This document shows positions 27,285 to 35,454 of a stretch of 64,000 nucleotides of DNA, one piece after another (positions within the stretch are counted from its first letter, which is position 1; the number at the start of each line of letters is the position of its first letter). The stretch spans positions 110,437 through 174,436 of the forward strand of contig NVXR01000005.1 in assembly GCA_002733995.1 (NCBI GenBank). Direction: 5' to 3'. The notes beneath the pieces were generated by a model. It saw only the letters and a program-made list of their open reading frames with translations, searched no databases and was not told where the DNA came from. This DNA comes from Desulfotalea sp. Lineage in GTDB: Bacteria; Desulfobacterota; Desulfobulbia; Desulfobulbales; Desulfocapsaceae. The position numbers were made by a program, and so were the translations under genes.

Positions 27285-28640
27285 ATGAAGGTTTTAGGAA
27301 AAGTACTTTTTATTGATGACGAAATACATATTCGACAGGCAAACCGGCAGTCTCTTGAACTGGCTGACCTCGAAGTAGTGTGTGAAGATTGTGCCGAAAA
27401 CGGTCTTGATCTGCTCAATCGCGAGTGGCCGGGTATAGTCGTTTGTGATATACGTCTGCCACAAATGGATGGGATGGAGTTTCTTGAAAAAGTCCAAGGT
27501 ATTGATCGTGATCTTCCTGTTATTCTCATAACCGGCCATGGTGATATCTCTATTGCAGTGAAGGCAATGCGTGATGGTGCCTACGATTTTATTGAAAAGC
27601 CCTACTCTGTAGAAAGGCTGGTGAAAACAGTTTTTCGGGGGTTAGAAAAAAGAGCACTCACCCTTGAAAACAGGAACCTGCGTCGGGAACTTGAGCTTCA
27701 TAGTGCCCCAGGGCCACGTATTATTGGGCGCACTCCGGGTATGGAAAAACTACGGAGTACTATTGCACAGGTTGCAGACACCGGCGCAGATGTACTCGTG
27801 TTTGGCGAAACGGGGACAGGGAAAGAACTTGTGGCGAGGGCATTACACGAAAATAGCAAAAGAAGGAAAAATAATTTTGTTGCTATTAACTGTGGCGCTG
27901 TGTCCGAATCCATCATGGAGAGTGAACTTTTTGGTCACGAGCAAGGGGCATTTACAGATGCTAAAGCGACACGTATTGGTAAATTTGAACATGCAAACGG
28001 TGGGACTCTTCTTCTCGATGAGATTGAATCTATGTCTATGCGCGTACAGATTAATCTGCTTCGGGTGTTACAGGAAAGGTCAATTGAAAGACTTGGTTCC
28101 AATCGTATTTTACCTGTAGACTTAAGAGTTGTTGCTGCAACGAAGGTTAACCTCCTTGAAGCTACAAAAAAAGGTACCTTTCGAGAAGATTTGTACTACA
28201 GGCTCAATGTCGTTTGTCTTGATATTCCGCCTTTGCGTGAGAGGCGGGAGGATATTCCACTCCTGTTTCACCATTTTCTTCTTGTGGCAGGTCACCGGTA
28301 TCAGCAGGAAGTTCCTCTGCCCAGTGGTGCACAAATGAATGCACTCTTGTCGCACTCTTGGCCTGGAAATGTACGAGAACTACGCAATTTTACGGAAAGA
28401 TATGTGCTTCTTGGGCGGCAGTTCGATTGGTCTCTTGAAAGAATGCTATCTGGAAGAGAAAAAGACCAAGATCCATCTCTGGTACAACAGGTTGAGCGAT
28501 TCGAAAGAAGTCTGCTAGAACACGCGCTTGTTTCCTCAAATGGTAGTCTTAAAGAGGTTATGGAGGTGTTAAACCTCCCAAGGAAGACCCTCTATGATAA
28601 AATGAGGAAATTTGGTTTAAAGAAAGCTGATTATAAGTAG
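27285..28640 (+). CDS. dctD: DctD-like sigma-54-dependent response regulator
   Basis: 451 residues. N-terminal receiver domain (FIDDEIHIR, phosphoacceptor Asp in VVCDIRLP, Lys in IEKPY), central AAA+ domain with Walker A GETGTGKEL, GAFTDA in place of the usual sigma-54-contacting GAFTGA, Walker B GGTLLLDEI and the arginine-finger region FREDLYYRLN, then a C-terminal Fis-type helix-turn-helix (LKEVMEVLNLPRKTLYDKM). It should, when phosphorylated by the adjacent kinase, bind upstream of and activate the -24/-12 promoter in front of dctP. Confidence 0.93.
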   Translation: MKVLGKVLFIDDEIHIRQANRQSLELADLEVVCEDCAENGLDLLNREWPGIVVCDIRLPQMDGMEFLEKVQGIDRDLPVILITGHGDISIAVKAMRDGAYDFIEKPYSVERLVKTVFRGLEKRALTLENRNLRRELELHSAPGPRIIGRTPGMEKLRSTIAQVADTGADVLVFGETGTGKELVARALHENSKRRKNNFVAINCGAVSESIMESELFGHEQGAFTDAKATRIGKFEHANGGTLLLDEIESMSMRVQINLLRVLQERSIERLGSNRILPVDLRVVAATKVNLLEATKKGTFREDLYYRLNVVCLDIPPLRERREDIPLLFHHFLLVAGHRYQQEVPLPSGAQMNALLSHSWPGNVRELRNFTERYVLLGRQFDWSLERMLSGREKDQDPSLVQQVERFERSLLEHALVSSNGSLKEVMEVLNLPRKTLYDKMRKFGLKKADYK

Positions 28641-28754
28641 TTTCCTGCTGTTCCACCTGCATCATCCCCAGTGTCGTATTCATATTGTACTTTTTTCTAT
28701 ATTTCAATATCTTCAATATTTGCAGTAAAAACTAGTGGTAATCTTCTTTTTGCA

Positions 28755-28774
28755 ATGGGTGGGTTTCCACCCAT
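28755..28774 (+). terminator. Hairpin after dctD, possible terminator
   Basis: ATGGGTGG, a GTTT loop and CCACCCAT form a perfect 8-bp stem followed by GTTTTTGTT, 114 bases after the dctD stop. It could end the dctBD transcript; alternatively it is part of the dctP control region. Confidence 0.55.
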
Positions 28775-28783
28775 GTTTTTGTT

Positions 28784-28825
28784 GAGCGATCGCTCAGGGC
28801 TTGTGCAATGTCCTGTTATAACAGG
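28784..28825. promoter_or_regulatory. Two perfect palindromes, candidate DctD enhancer sites
   Basis: GAGCGATCGCTC (28784-28795) and CCTGTTATAACAGG (28812-28825) are perfect palindromes, centre to centre 29 bases apart. They lie about 130-165 bases upstream of the -24 element, a normal distance for an enhancer-binding protein site. Assignment to DctD rests only on position and symmetry. Confidence 0.5.
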
Positions 28826-28948
28826 TAAATGTGTTAATCGTGGATGTTTTTTTGTGTTTTGGTGGTAATTGGCCTGTTTGTATCATTTATTTTGAAAGAT
28901 AACATCAAAACAACTAACAAAACAGTGGGTTAAGGAATTGGCAAAATA

Positions 28949-28965
28949 TTGGCCTATTCTTTGCA
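28949..28965 (+). promoter_or_regulatory. Sigma-54 (-24/-12) promoter of dctPQM
   Basis: TTGGCCTATTCTTTGCA has GG and GC exactly ten bases apart and agrees with the TGGC-N8-TTGCA consensus. It lies 108 bases before the dctP ATG and downstream of a DctD-type activator gene, which is the partner such promoters need. Confidence 0.82.
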
Positions 28966-29073
28966 CCACAGAAGAGTGGTCACTATGAAAAAATGGTGAA
29001 TAATCATGGGCAATGTGACTCTCTAATTGTAGAAAGCCATTGATCAAAAACACTCTTTTCGGAGGATTAAATT

Positions 29074-30069
29074 ATGTTCAGGACGATTACAACTCTTGTT
29101 GCAACCGCCGCTCTATCTGCAATGCTTGTTACAGGTACTGCACTTGCCGGAGGGCCCGTTACCATAAAGTTCTCCCACGTAGTCGCAGAAAACACTCCTA
29201 AGGGGCAGATGGCGAACAAATTTAAAGATCTGGTAGGTGAGCGTCTTTCCGGGAAGTATAAAGTGGAAGTGTTTCCTAACTCACAACTCTTTGGTGACAA
29301 TAAGGTGCTTGAAGCGATGCTTCTCGGTGATGTGCATATGGCAGCGCCGGCCCTATCAAAGTTTAGTCGTTACACTAAAAAACTTCAGATTTTTGACCTC
29401 CCATTTTTATTTAAAGACATGGCCGCTGTAGAAAAATTTCAAAACAGTGACAAAGGGGATGAATTACTTGGTTCCCTAGAAAGAATGGGACTCGTGGGTT
29501 TGGGGTATCTACATAATGGCCTTAAGCAACTGACGTCAAGTCAGCCCCTGGTTGTTCCGGCTGATGCCAAAGGTTTAAAGTTTAGAATCATGTCTTCCAA
29601 TGTGCTCGCCGCGCAGTTTAAAGCAATTAAAGCGACTCCTTTGAAGAAACCTTTTTCTGAAGTTTTCACACTTTTGCAAACACGGGCTATTGATGGTCAG
29701 GAAAATACCTGGTCGAATATCTATTCAAAGAAATTCTTTGAAGTTCAACCATATATCACAGAAACAAATCATGGATTGCTGGATTATATGGTTGTGACCT
29801 CAAAAGAATTTTGGATGAGTGTTGATACTGCTGATCGTGAAATTATTAAAAAAGCATTGGATGAAGCTATTGTGTTTGGTAACAAGGTCGCGGCAAAAAA
29901 AGCAATGGATGATCGACAAAAAATTGTCGATTCGAAGAGATGCAAAATTATCATACTCAATGACGCCCAGAGGAATCAATGGGTTGAAGTTATGAAACCT
30001 GTTTGGCAAGAGTTTGAAAAACAAATTGGTAAAGATATGATTGATGCAGCTTACAAATCAAATATGTAA
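29074..30069 (+). CDS. dctP: TRAP transporter substrate-binding protein, DctP family
   Basis: 331 residues. Periplasmic extracytoplasmic solute receptor. A Sec signal peptide (charged start, hydrophobic core, cleavage after ALA near residue 25) precedes IKFSHVVAENTPKGQMA, the DctP signature. The substrate-carboxylate arginine is expected in the KFRIMSS stretch near residue 170, and the ENTWSN motif follows. A GGAGG precedes the ATG. First gene of dctPQM, under the sigma-54 promoter; the ligand is probably a C4-dicarboxylate but could be another organic acid. Confidence 0.93.
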   Translation: MFRTITTLVATAALSAMLVTGTALAGGPVTIKFSHVVAENTPKGQMANKFKDLVGERLSGKYKVEVFPNSQLFGDNKVLEAMLLGDVHMAAPALSKFSRYTKKLQIFDLPFLFKDMAAVEKFQNSDKGDELLGSLERMGLVGLGYLHNGLKQLTSSQPLVVPADAKGLKFRIMSSNVLAAQFKAIKATPLKKPFSEVFTLLQTRAIDGQENTWSNIYSKKFFEVQPYITETNHGLLDYMVVTSKEFWMSVDTADREIIKKALDEAIVFGNKVAAKKAMDDRQKIVDSKRCKIIILNDAQRNQWVEVMKPVWQEFEKQIGKDMIDAAYKSNM

Positions 30070-30127
30070 GGGTACTGGTGGGCACGTACTGTGTGCCCAC
30101 ATTAATTTTTTGTAAGAGGTGAAAATT

Positions 30128-30667
30128 ATGTTTATGCGCATCATGAACCGTGCGGAAGAAGCGGTTATTTGCATCTTGTTGGTGGCGACAACACTCCTTG
30201 TCTTTATTGATGTAGTAATGCGTTTTGGCTTTAACACAGGATTCATGTGGTCGCAGGAACTGACACTTCATATGTCTGCATGGTTCGTCTTGTTTGGTGC
30301 ATCCTATGGGCTCAAGGTCGGGTCTCATATTGGTATGGATGCATTTATTAAATTGTTTTCAAGACCAGTGCGGCGAATATTAAGTGGTATTGCTGCAATA
30401 TTGGCCATTACCTATTGCGGGCTCATTTTTTATGGCAGTTGGATTTACCTGGCAAAAATGAAAATGATTGGAATCGATCTAGAAGATCTTCCTGTTCCTA
30501 CATGGATTGCCCATGGATTATTGCTGGTGGGGTTTGCCTTTTTAATTATCCGATTGCTCATTATTCTTTGGGCAGTGATTACGAATAAGGCTGATGGTTT
30601 TAAACATGCAGACGAGGCTAAAGAGAGTATGGCTATTGTCGAAGAAATTCAAAAGGAGGAGTCGTAA
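30128..30667 (+). CDS. dctQ: TRAP transporter small membrane subunit
   Basis: About 179 residues with four membrane helices, the normal DctQ topology. It shows the family's RFGFNTGFMWSQELTLH region and GLKVGSHIGMDAF. Together with DctM it forms the membrane part of a sodium- or proton-driven TRAP transporter. ATG at 30128 with an AAGAGGTG purine run; an in-frame GTG lies nine bases upstream. Its stop overlaps the dctM start (TAATG). Confidence 0.92.
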   Translation: MFMRIMNRAEEAVICILLVATTLLVFIDVVMRFGFNTGFMWSQELTLHMSAWFVLFGASYGLKVGSHIGMDAFIKLFSRPVRRILSGIAAILAITYCGLIFYGSWIYLAKMKMIGIDLEDLPVPTWIAHGLLLVGFAFLIIRLLIILWAVITNKADGFKHADEAKESMAIVEEIQKEES

Positions 30668-32067
30668 TGACTACTGCAGCTCTATTTATACTTCTCTTTG
30701 GCTGTATGATGCTGGGGATGCCAATTGCAATCGCTCTTGGAATGTCGAGTATTGGTACTATTTTAATATTTTCTGATGATTCTCTGGCTTCAATAGCATT
30801 GAAATTTTTTGAAGCCCTGTCCGAACATTACACACTTCTTGCCATCCCATTTTTTATTCTATCATCAACTTTTCTTTCAACAGGTGGTGTGGCAAAAAGG
30901 ATAATCAGATTTGCCTTAAGTCTTGTGGGTCATATTAGAGGTGGCATTGCAATGGCCTCTGTTATTGCCTGTATGATATTTGCAGCCGTTTCCGGTTCTT
31001 CTCCTGCAACCGTTGCAGCCATTGGCTCGATTGTAATTGTTGGTATGGTGAAAGCAGGTTACCCGGAAGAATTTGCAGCCGGTGTCATTGGCAACGCGGG
31101 TACATTAGGTATTCTCATTCCACCCTCTATTGTGATGTTGGTGTATGCTGCTGCAACCGAAGTGTCTGCGGCCAAGATGTTTATGGCAGGTTTTATACCT
31201 GGGCTTATGATGGGGCTGATGCTCATGATAGTGATCTACTTTGTTGCTCGGTATAAAAAAATACCAAGCCAACCATGGGCAGGCTTCAAAGAGATTCTGT
31301 TATCCGGATTCAGTGCAACCGGCGGCCTGATGTTAATCCTCATTGTTCTCGGTTCAATTTATGGTGGTATTGCAAGTCCAACTGAGGCTGCCGCAGTATC
31401 TGCGATTTACGCTTTTTGGGTTGCCATTTATGGTTACCGGGACATGGGGCCCCTGAAGAATGTTCCCTGGCGTGAGACAGGGGAGGGTGTTGGTAGTATG
31501 TTCTTTCGTAATACGAAGGAGATAATATTTACCCTGCCCAAGATAATTACGGATAAGGAGATCAATAAGGTCGTTCTTGACGCCTCGAAGGTGAGTATCA
31601 TGTTGCTTTTTATCATTGCCAATGCAATGCTTTTTGCACATGTGCTTACAACCGAGAGAATTCCCCACCATATTGCGGAACTTATCGTTTCCTGGGGACT
31701 CTCGCCCTGGATGTTTCTGATTGTTGTGAATCTACTACTTCTTGCTGCTGGCAACTTTATGGAACCCTCAGCAATTCTTCTTATCATGGCACCCATTTTA
31801 TTCCCAATTGCGGTGAAACTTGGAATAGATCCTATTCATCTGGGTATCATAATGGTTGTTAATATGGAGATTGGTATGCTTACGCCACCCGTTGGCTTGA
31901 ACCTCTTTGTTATCTCGGGGGTAACTGGCCACTCGCTTGGATGGGCTATCAAAGCATGTCTTCCCTGGCTTCTTGTTCTACTCACATTTCTTGGTATTAT
32001 CACATATGTGCCACAGGTATCCTTATTTTTGCCCGAATACCTCGATAAGCTGCAGGGATTTAACTAG
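30667..32067 (+). CDS. dctM: TRAP transporter large membrane subunit
   Basis: 466 residues with about 12-13 hydrophobic segments. The ion-coupled transport channel of the TRAP system. Family motifs seen: ALGMSSIGT at the start, AVSGSSPATVAAIGS, GNAGTLGILIPPSI and EIGMLTPPVGLNLFV. A hydrophilic insertion near residues 255-300 interrupts the helices and makes the protein slightly longer than typical DctM (about 425). It starts one base before dctQ ends and is followed by a clear terminator. Confidence 0.93.
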   Translation: MTTAALFILLFGCMMLGMPIAIALGMSSIGTILIFSDDSLASIALKFFEALSEHYTLLAIPFFILSSTFLSTGGVAKRIIRFALSLVGHIRGGIAMASVIACMIFAAVSGSSPATVAAIGSIVIVGMVKAGYPEEFAAGVIGNAGTLGILIPPSIVMLVYAAATEVSAAKMFMAGFIPGLMMGLMLMIVIYFVARYKKIPSQPWAGFKEILLSGFSATGGLMLILIVLGSIYGGIASPTEAAAVSAIYAFWVAIYGYRDMGPLKNVPWRETGEGVGSMFFRNTKEIIFTLPKIITDKEINKVVLDASKVSIMLLFIIANAMLFAHVLTTERIPHHIAELIVSWGLSPWMFLIVVNLLLLAAGNFMEPSAILLIMAPILFPIAVKLGIDPIHLGIIMVVNMEIGMLTPPVGLNLFVISGVTGHSLGWAIKACLPWLLVLLTFLGIITYVPQVSLFLPEYLDKLQGFN

Positions 32068-32090
32068 TAATAATAATTAGTAATTATTTG

Positions 32091-32139
32091 AGGCGACCCG
32101 TTCATTGACTTTTAAGTCACTGGCAGGTCGCCTTTTTTT
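32091..32139 (+). terminator. Intrinsic terminator of dctPQM
   Basis: AGGCGACC (32091-32098) pairs with GGTCGCCT (32126-32133) and is followed by TTTTTT. A second inner stem (TGACTT / AAGTCA) sits in the loop. It lies 24 bases after the dctM stop. Confidence 0.88.
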
Positions 32140-32259
32140 GTTTCTATTCCTTGTGGAATGATTATATTCTGTCCCTCAATTTAAATATATCAGCGAAAGT
32201 GACTTGTAAACATAATTTCCTGAAGATAACCTGAGGGTAGAATATATTGGAGATGAGAA

Positions 32260-32748
32260 ATGAAAAACAGTCCTAAAATAAAAATAATCCTGTACGCTTC
32301 TGATCTAGGTGGGGGCACTGCTCCTGTGTTTTTGCACGCCCTTGCAATGGCGAAACAGTATAATGCTGGCATTGTCATGGTACATGTTGTTGAACCAATG
32401 AGTGATTCAGCTAAAGCCGTTATTCGCTCGTATCTCGCAAAAGATGTGACTAATGACATGCAAAAGGACGTTATGAAAAACACCCTTGTCAGGATGAAGA
32501 AACGTTTGAAAGGTTTTTACAAGGCTGAAGCTATGGATGGCGAATATTCTAAACTCGTTAAAAAGGTGCATGTGATTGCAGGTAAACCCAGTGAAGAAAT
32601 TTTGCGGATTGCAGAAGAAGGCAATGTCGATATGATCATTATTGGGAAGTCTACCCGGAAGGTAAGGGGGATTCGGGTTATGGGATCAACTGCACGCCGG
32701 GTGAGTCGTATGTCAAAAGTTCCTGTTCTTGTGGTTCCAAATTTCTAA
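32260..32748 (+). CDS. Universal stress protein (UspA family)
   Basis: 162 residues. A cytoplasmic alpha/beta nucleotide-binding-fold protein. It shows ILYASDLGGG at the first strand, VIAGKPSEEIL, and the ATP-loop-like IIGKSTRKVRGIRVMGSTARRVSRMSKVPVLVV at the end (family pattern G-2x-G-9x-G-S/T). UspA-like proteins next to TRAP transporters are common and sometimes bind the membrane subunit; here it is behind a terminator but only 190 bases from dctM. Confidence 0.9.
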   Translation: MKNSPKIKIILYASDLGGGTAPVFLHALAMAKQYNAGIVMVHVVEPMSDSAKAVIRSYLAKDVTNDMQKDVMKNTLVRMKKRLKGFYKAEAMDGEYSKLVKKVHVIAGKPSEEILRIAEEGNVDMIIIGKSTRKVRGIRVMGSTARRVSRMSKVPVLVVPNF

Positions 32749-32776
32749 AATCCTTAAAAGGTGGAAGGTTGTGAAA

Positions 32777-33703
32777 ATGAAAGTTGAGGTTTCTTTGGCC
32801 GCCCCGAGGGGCTTTTGTGCCGGTGTTGAAAGGGCTATTGAAACGGTACGATTAAGCTTGGCTCAATACGGCAAGCCTGTGTATGTCCTGCATGAAATTG
32901 TTCACAATAAGCATGTCATTAATGAGCTGAAAGAGTTGGGTGCAGTTTTTGTTGAACATTTAGCCTCCATTCCAGCGGGTGAAGTTTGTATCTTTAGTGC
33001 CCATGGTGTGTCGCTTGCGGTTGAATCCTACGCAAAAGAACTAGGACTTCGAACTATAGATGCCACCTGTCCATTGGTCACCAGTGTCCATAGAATGGTA
33101 GAAAAACAACACCAACAGGGCATTGAGGTTTTGATAATTGGTCATCATAACCATCCCGAGGTTGAAGGTACAGCAGGTCGTGTACGGAGTGGGGTGCACA
33201 TTGTCGCGACAGAAGATGAGGCAAAAACAGTTCAGGTAAACAATCCTCATATGGTCGGCTATGTTACCCAGACAACTCTTTGCAAGGGAGATGTGGAAGG
33301 AATTATTGAAATTCTTAACAGCAGATTCCCTGGAATTAAGGGGCCTGAATCCAATATATGCTTTGCTACTCAGAATAGACAGGATGCGGTGCGAGTTCTT
33401 GCGAAAAAAGCAGAACTTATTTTTGTTGTAGGTTCCAAGAATAGCTCAAACTCTAACAGATTAAGAGAAGTTGCGAGTTCACGCAATGTTAATGCCTTTC
33501 TCATAGACGACTATTATGACATTGATGAGAAATGGCTTGAAGGCGTTTCTAAAATTGGAATTACTGCCGGGGCCTCCGCACCAGAACGACTCGTTGATGG
33601 TGTGATCGATTGGCTGACGTCTAAAAGAGAGGTTGTGGTACAGGAGGAGGATGGAGCGGATGAAAGCATTCATTTTCAACCAGCAGTCATAGCCGTAGTG
33701 TAA
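32777..33703 (+). CDS. ispH: 4-hydroxy-3-methylbut-2-enyl diphosphate reductase
   Basis: About 308 residues, last enzyme of the MEP isoprenoid pathway (LytB). The three [4Fe-4S] cysteines are in RGFCAGVERA, DATCPLV and SNICFATQNR; substrate-binding histidines are in HEIVHNKHV and GHHNHPEVEG, and the proton-relay TQTTL stretch is present. ATG at 32777 is used; an in-frame GTG six bases upstream after GGTGGAAGG is also possible. The last 20 residues (acidic, EEDGADES) are a small extension. Confidence 0.95.
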   Translation: MKVEVSLAAPRGFCAGVERAIETVRLSLAQYGKPVYVLHEIVHNKHVINELKELGAVFVEHLASIPAGEVCIFSAHGVSLAVESYAKELGLRTIDATCPLVTSVHRMVEKQHQQGIEVLIIGHHNHPEVEGTAGRVRSGVHIVATEDEAKTVQVNNPHMVGYVTQTTLCKGDVEGIIEILNSRFPGIKGPESNICFATQNRQDAVRVLAKKAELIFVVGSKNSSNSNRLREVASSRNVNAFLIDDYYDIDEKWLEGVSKIGITAGASAPERLVDGVIDWLTSKREVVVQEEDGADESIHFQPAVIAVV

Positions 33704-33970
33704 CAAGCTGTAATAGTTCGCTCTGCTTCAGAGCTGCTCGCCTGGGGTTTTGAAGTAGATACAATATAGCTGTGGAGACCTTTAGCGTGGGGAGTTGGAG
33801 TGGTGCTGAAGAGTTTAGGGACAGTTGTATTCTTACCTACCTCGCTGCAAACAATACATCGCCCACCCAAAATCCGCACCGAAGGCACTTCACTGTACTC
33901 CTAGATTTTGTACTTCAGCATGGAGTCTAGGTTACAGTTAAAGTGCCCTGGTTATCCGACGCGGTAGTTA

Positions 33971-35194
33971 TTAACCAAGTGCTTTGGTTAGGCGCTTCAT
34001 GGCCTCTTTTACGTTCTTGTGGCTGTTAAACGCTGAGATTCTGATATATCCTTCGCCGCAGGTTCCAAATCCAGCACCGGGGGTACAGACAACGCCAGCT
34101 TTGTTGAGTAACATATCAAAAAAGTCCCAGGAATCCATTTTCCCTTCAATCCAGATGTATGGTGAATTATTACCACCTACGTACTCATAACCAAGTGAAG
34201 CCATAGTTTTACGGATGGTTGCTGCATTTTCTAGATAATAATCGACGAGGGCCTTGCACTGTGCTTTACCCGCTTCAGTGTATATCGCTTCGGCTGCACG
34301 TTGGACCGGGTAGGAGACACCGTTAAATTTGGTACAGTGACGCCTGTTCCACAGGGCGTGTAACGAATGAGACTTGCCATCCTTGTCATAGGCGAGGCAT
34401 TCTTTAGGGACAACTGTATAGGCGCATCTGGTACCGGTAAACCCTGCATTTTTAGAAAAGCTTCTAAACTCAATGGCTACTTCTTTAGCACCTTCAATTT
34501 CATAAATTGATTTTGGTAAATTCTCATCTCGTATGAAGGCTTCATAGGCCGCATCAAAGAGGATCAGGGCCTTATTGTCTCGGGCGTAGTCAACCCATGT
34601 CTTTAGCTCTTCTTTAGAAATTGTGGTCCCTGTGGGATTATTTGGAAAACAGAGGTAGATAAGATCCACTTGTTCCTTTGGCAGGGCCGGCACGAAATTG
34701 TTGTCTTTCGTACAGTCCAGGTATACAATTCCTTTAAACCTACCTTTTTCAAATGTTCCGGTTCTACCCGCCATAACATTTGTATCCAGGTAAACAGGAT
34801 ATACCGGATCCGGGATTGCAACGGTAATATCCTGGGAAAACAGTTCTTGTATATTGCCAGAGTCACATTTGGCTCCATCGCTGACGAAAATTTCATCCGC
34901 TTGTATGTCGGCTCCACGGGCTTGGAATTCGTTTTCTGCAATAGCTTCACGCAGGAAACCGTAACCCTGCTCAGGCCCATAGCCTCTAAAAGATGAGTCT
35001 TCTGCCATTTCGTCAACTGCTTTATGAAATGCTTCAATGGATGCAGGGGTGAGGCCTTTGGTTACGTCACCTATTCCGAGTTTAATGACATCTTTCTCAG
35101 GATTATTTTCCTGAAAGTTGCTTACGCGTTTTGCTATGTCGGAGAAGAGGTAAGATGCTTGTAGTTTTAAGTAATTTTCATTGATTGTAATCAT
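33971..35194 (-). CDS. dapL: LL-diaminopimelate aminotransferase
   Basis: 407 residues, class I/II PLP enzyme. It converts tetrahydrodipicolinate directly to LL-diaminopimelate, a one-step route to lysine and peptidoglycan found in plants, Chlamydia, Desulfobacterota and others. Seen: [19 protein letters not shown] at the start, [41 protein letters not shown], the PLP lysine in [15 protein letters not shown] and the C-terminal [14 protein letters not shown]. The nearly 270 bases downstream of it (33704-33970) hold no recognised feature. Confidence 0.95.
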   Translation of the reverse strand: MITINENYLKLQASYLFSDIAKRVSNFQENNPEKDVIKLGIGDVTKGLTPASIEAFHKAVDEMAEDSSFRGYGPEQGYGFLREAIAENEFQARGADIQADEIFVSDGAKCDSGNIQELFSQDITVAIPDPVYPVYLDTNVMAGRTGTFEKGRFKGIVYLDCTKDNNFVPALPKEQVDLIYLCFPNNPTGTTISKEELKTWVDYARDNKALILFDAAYEAFIRDENLPKSIYEIEGAKEVAIEFRSFSKNAGFTGTRCAYTVVPKECLAYDKDGKSHSLHALWNRRHCTKFNGVSYPVQRAAEAIYTEAGKAQCKALVDYYLENAATIRKTMASLGYEYVGGNNSPYIWIEGKMDSWDFFDMLLNKAGVVCTPGAGFGTCGEGYIRISAFNSHKNVKEAMKRLTKALG

Positions 35195-35454
35195 TTATAT
35201 CTTTCTCAGTTGTATTTTAAATAAAAGGAGTTAGCTTCTTTTTCGTGTCTAAATGTGACAGTAGAATGAACAGAATTATACAAGAGACACTCCAGTACCG
35301 GTTAAATCAACAGCCTGCAATTATTCAGCAGCATACCAGTTATATACACAATTGGAGTGTTGCTGAACGGTTACAATTTAGCATTATAAATGAATGCCTG
35401 ACGCTGTCAACCCGCTTTCCGTATTCAAATCCGCGAAGATAAATGTGAAAAAAT

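Larger units (their letters stand above)
28641..29073. other. Control region between dctD and dctP
   Basis: About 430 non-coding bases. It holds three inverted repeats within 71 bases (listed separately) and a -24/-12 promoter. The order, palindromes about 125-195 bases upstream of the promoter, is what is expected of an enhancer-dependent sigma-54 promoter. No gene is called here. Confidence 0.7.

Noticed and set aside
28671..28868. 65-codon plus-strand frame between dctD and dctP
   Set aside because: It lies over palindromes and the control region; the translated product is unlike a protein family and there is no ribosome binding site.
35245..35442. 65-codon frame before pepN
   Set aside because: GTG start with the only purine-rich site about 15 bases away, no recognisable product; may be leader sequence only.
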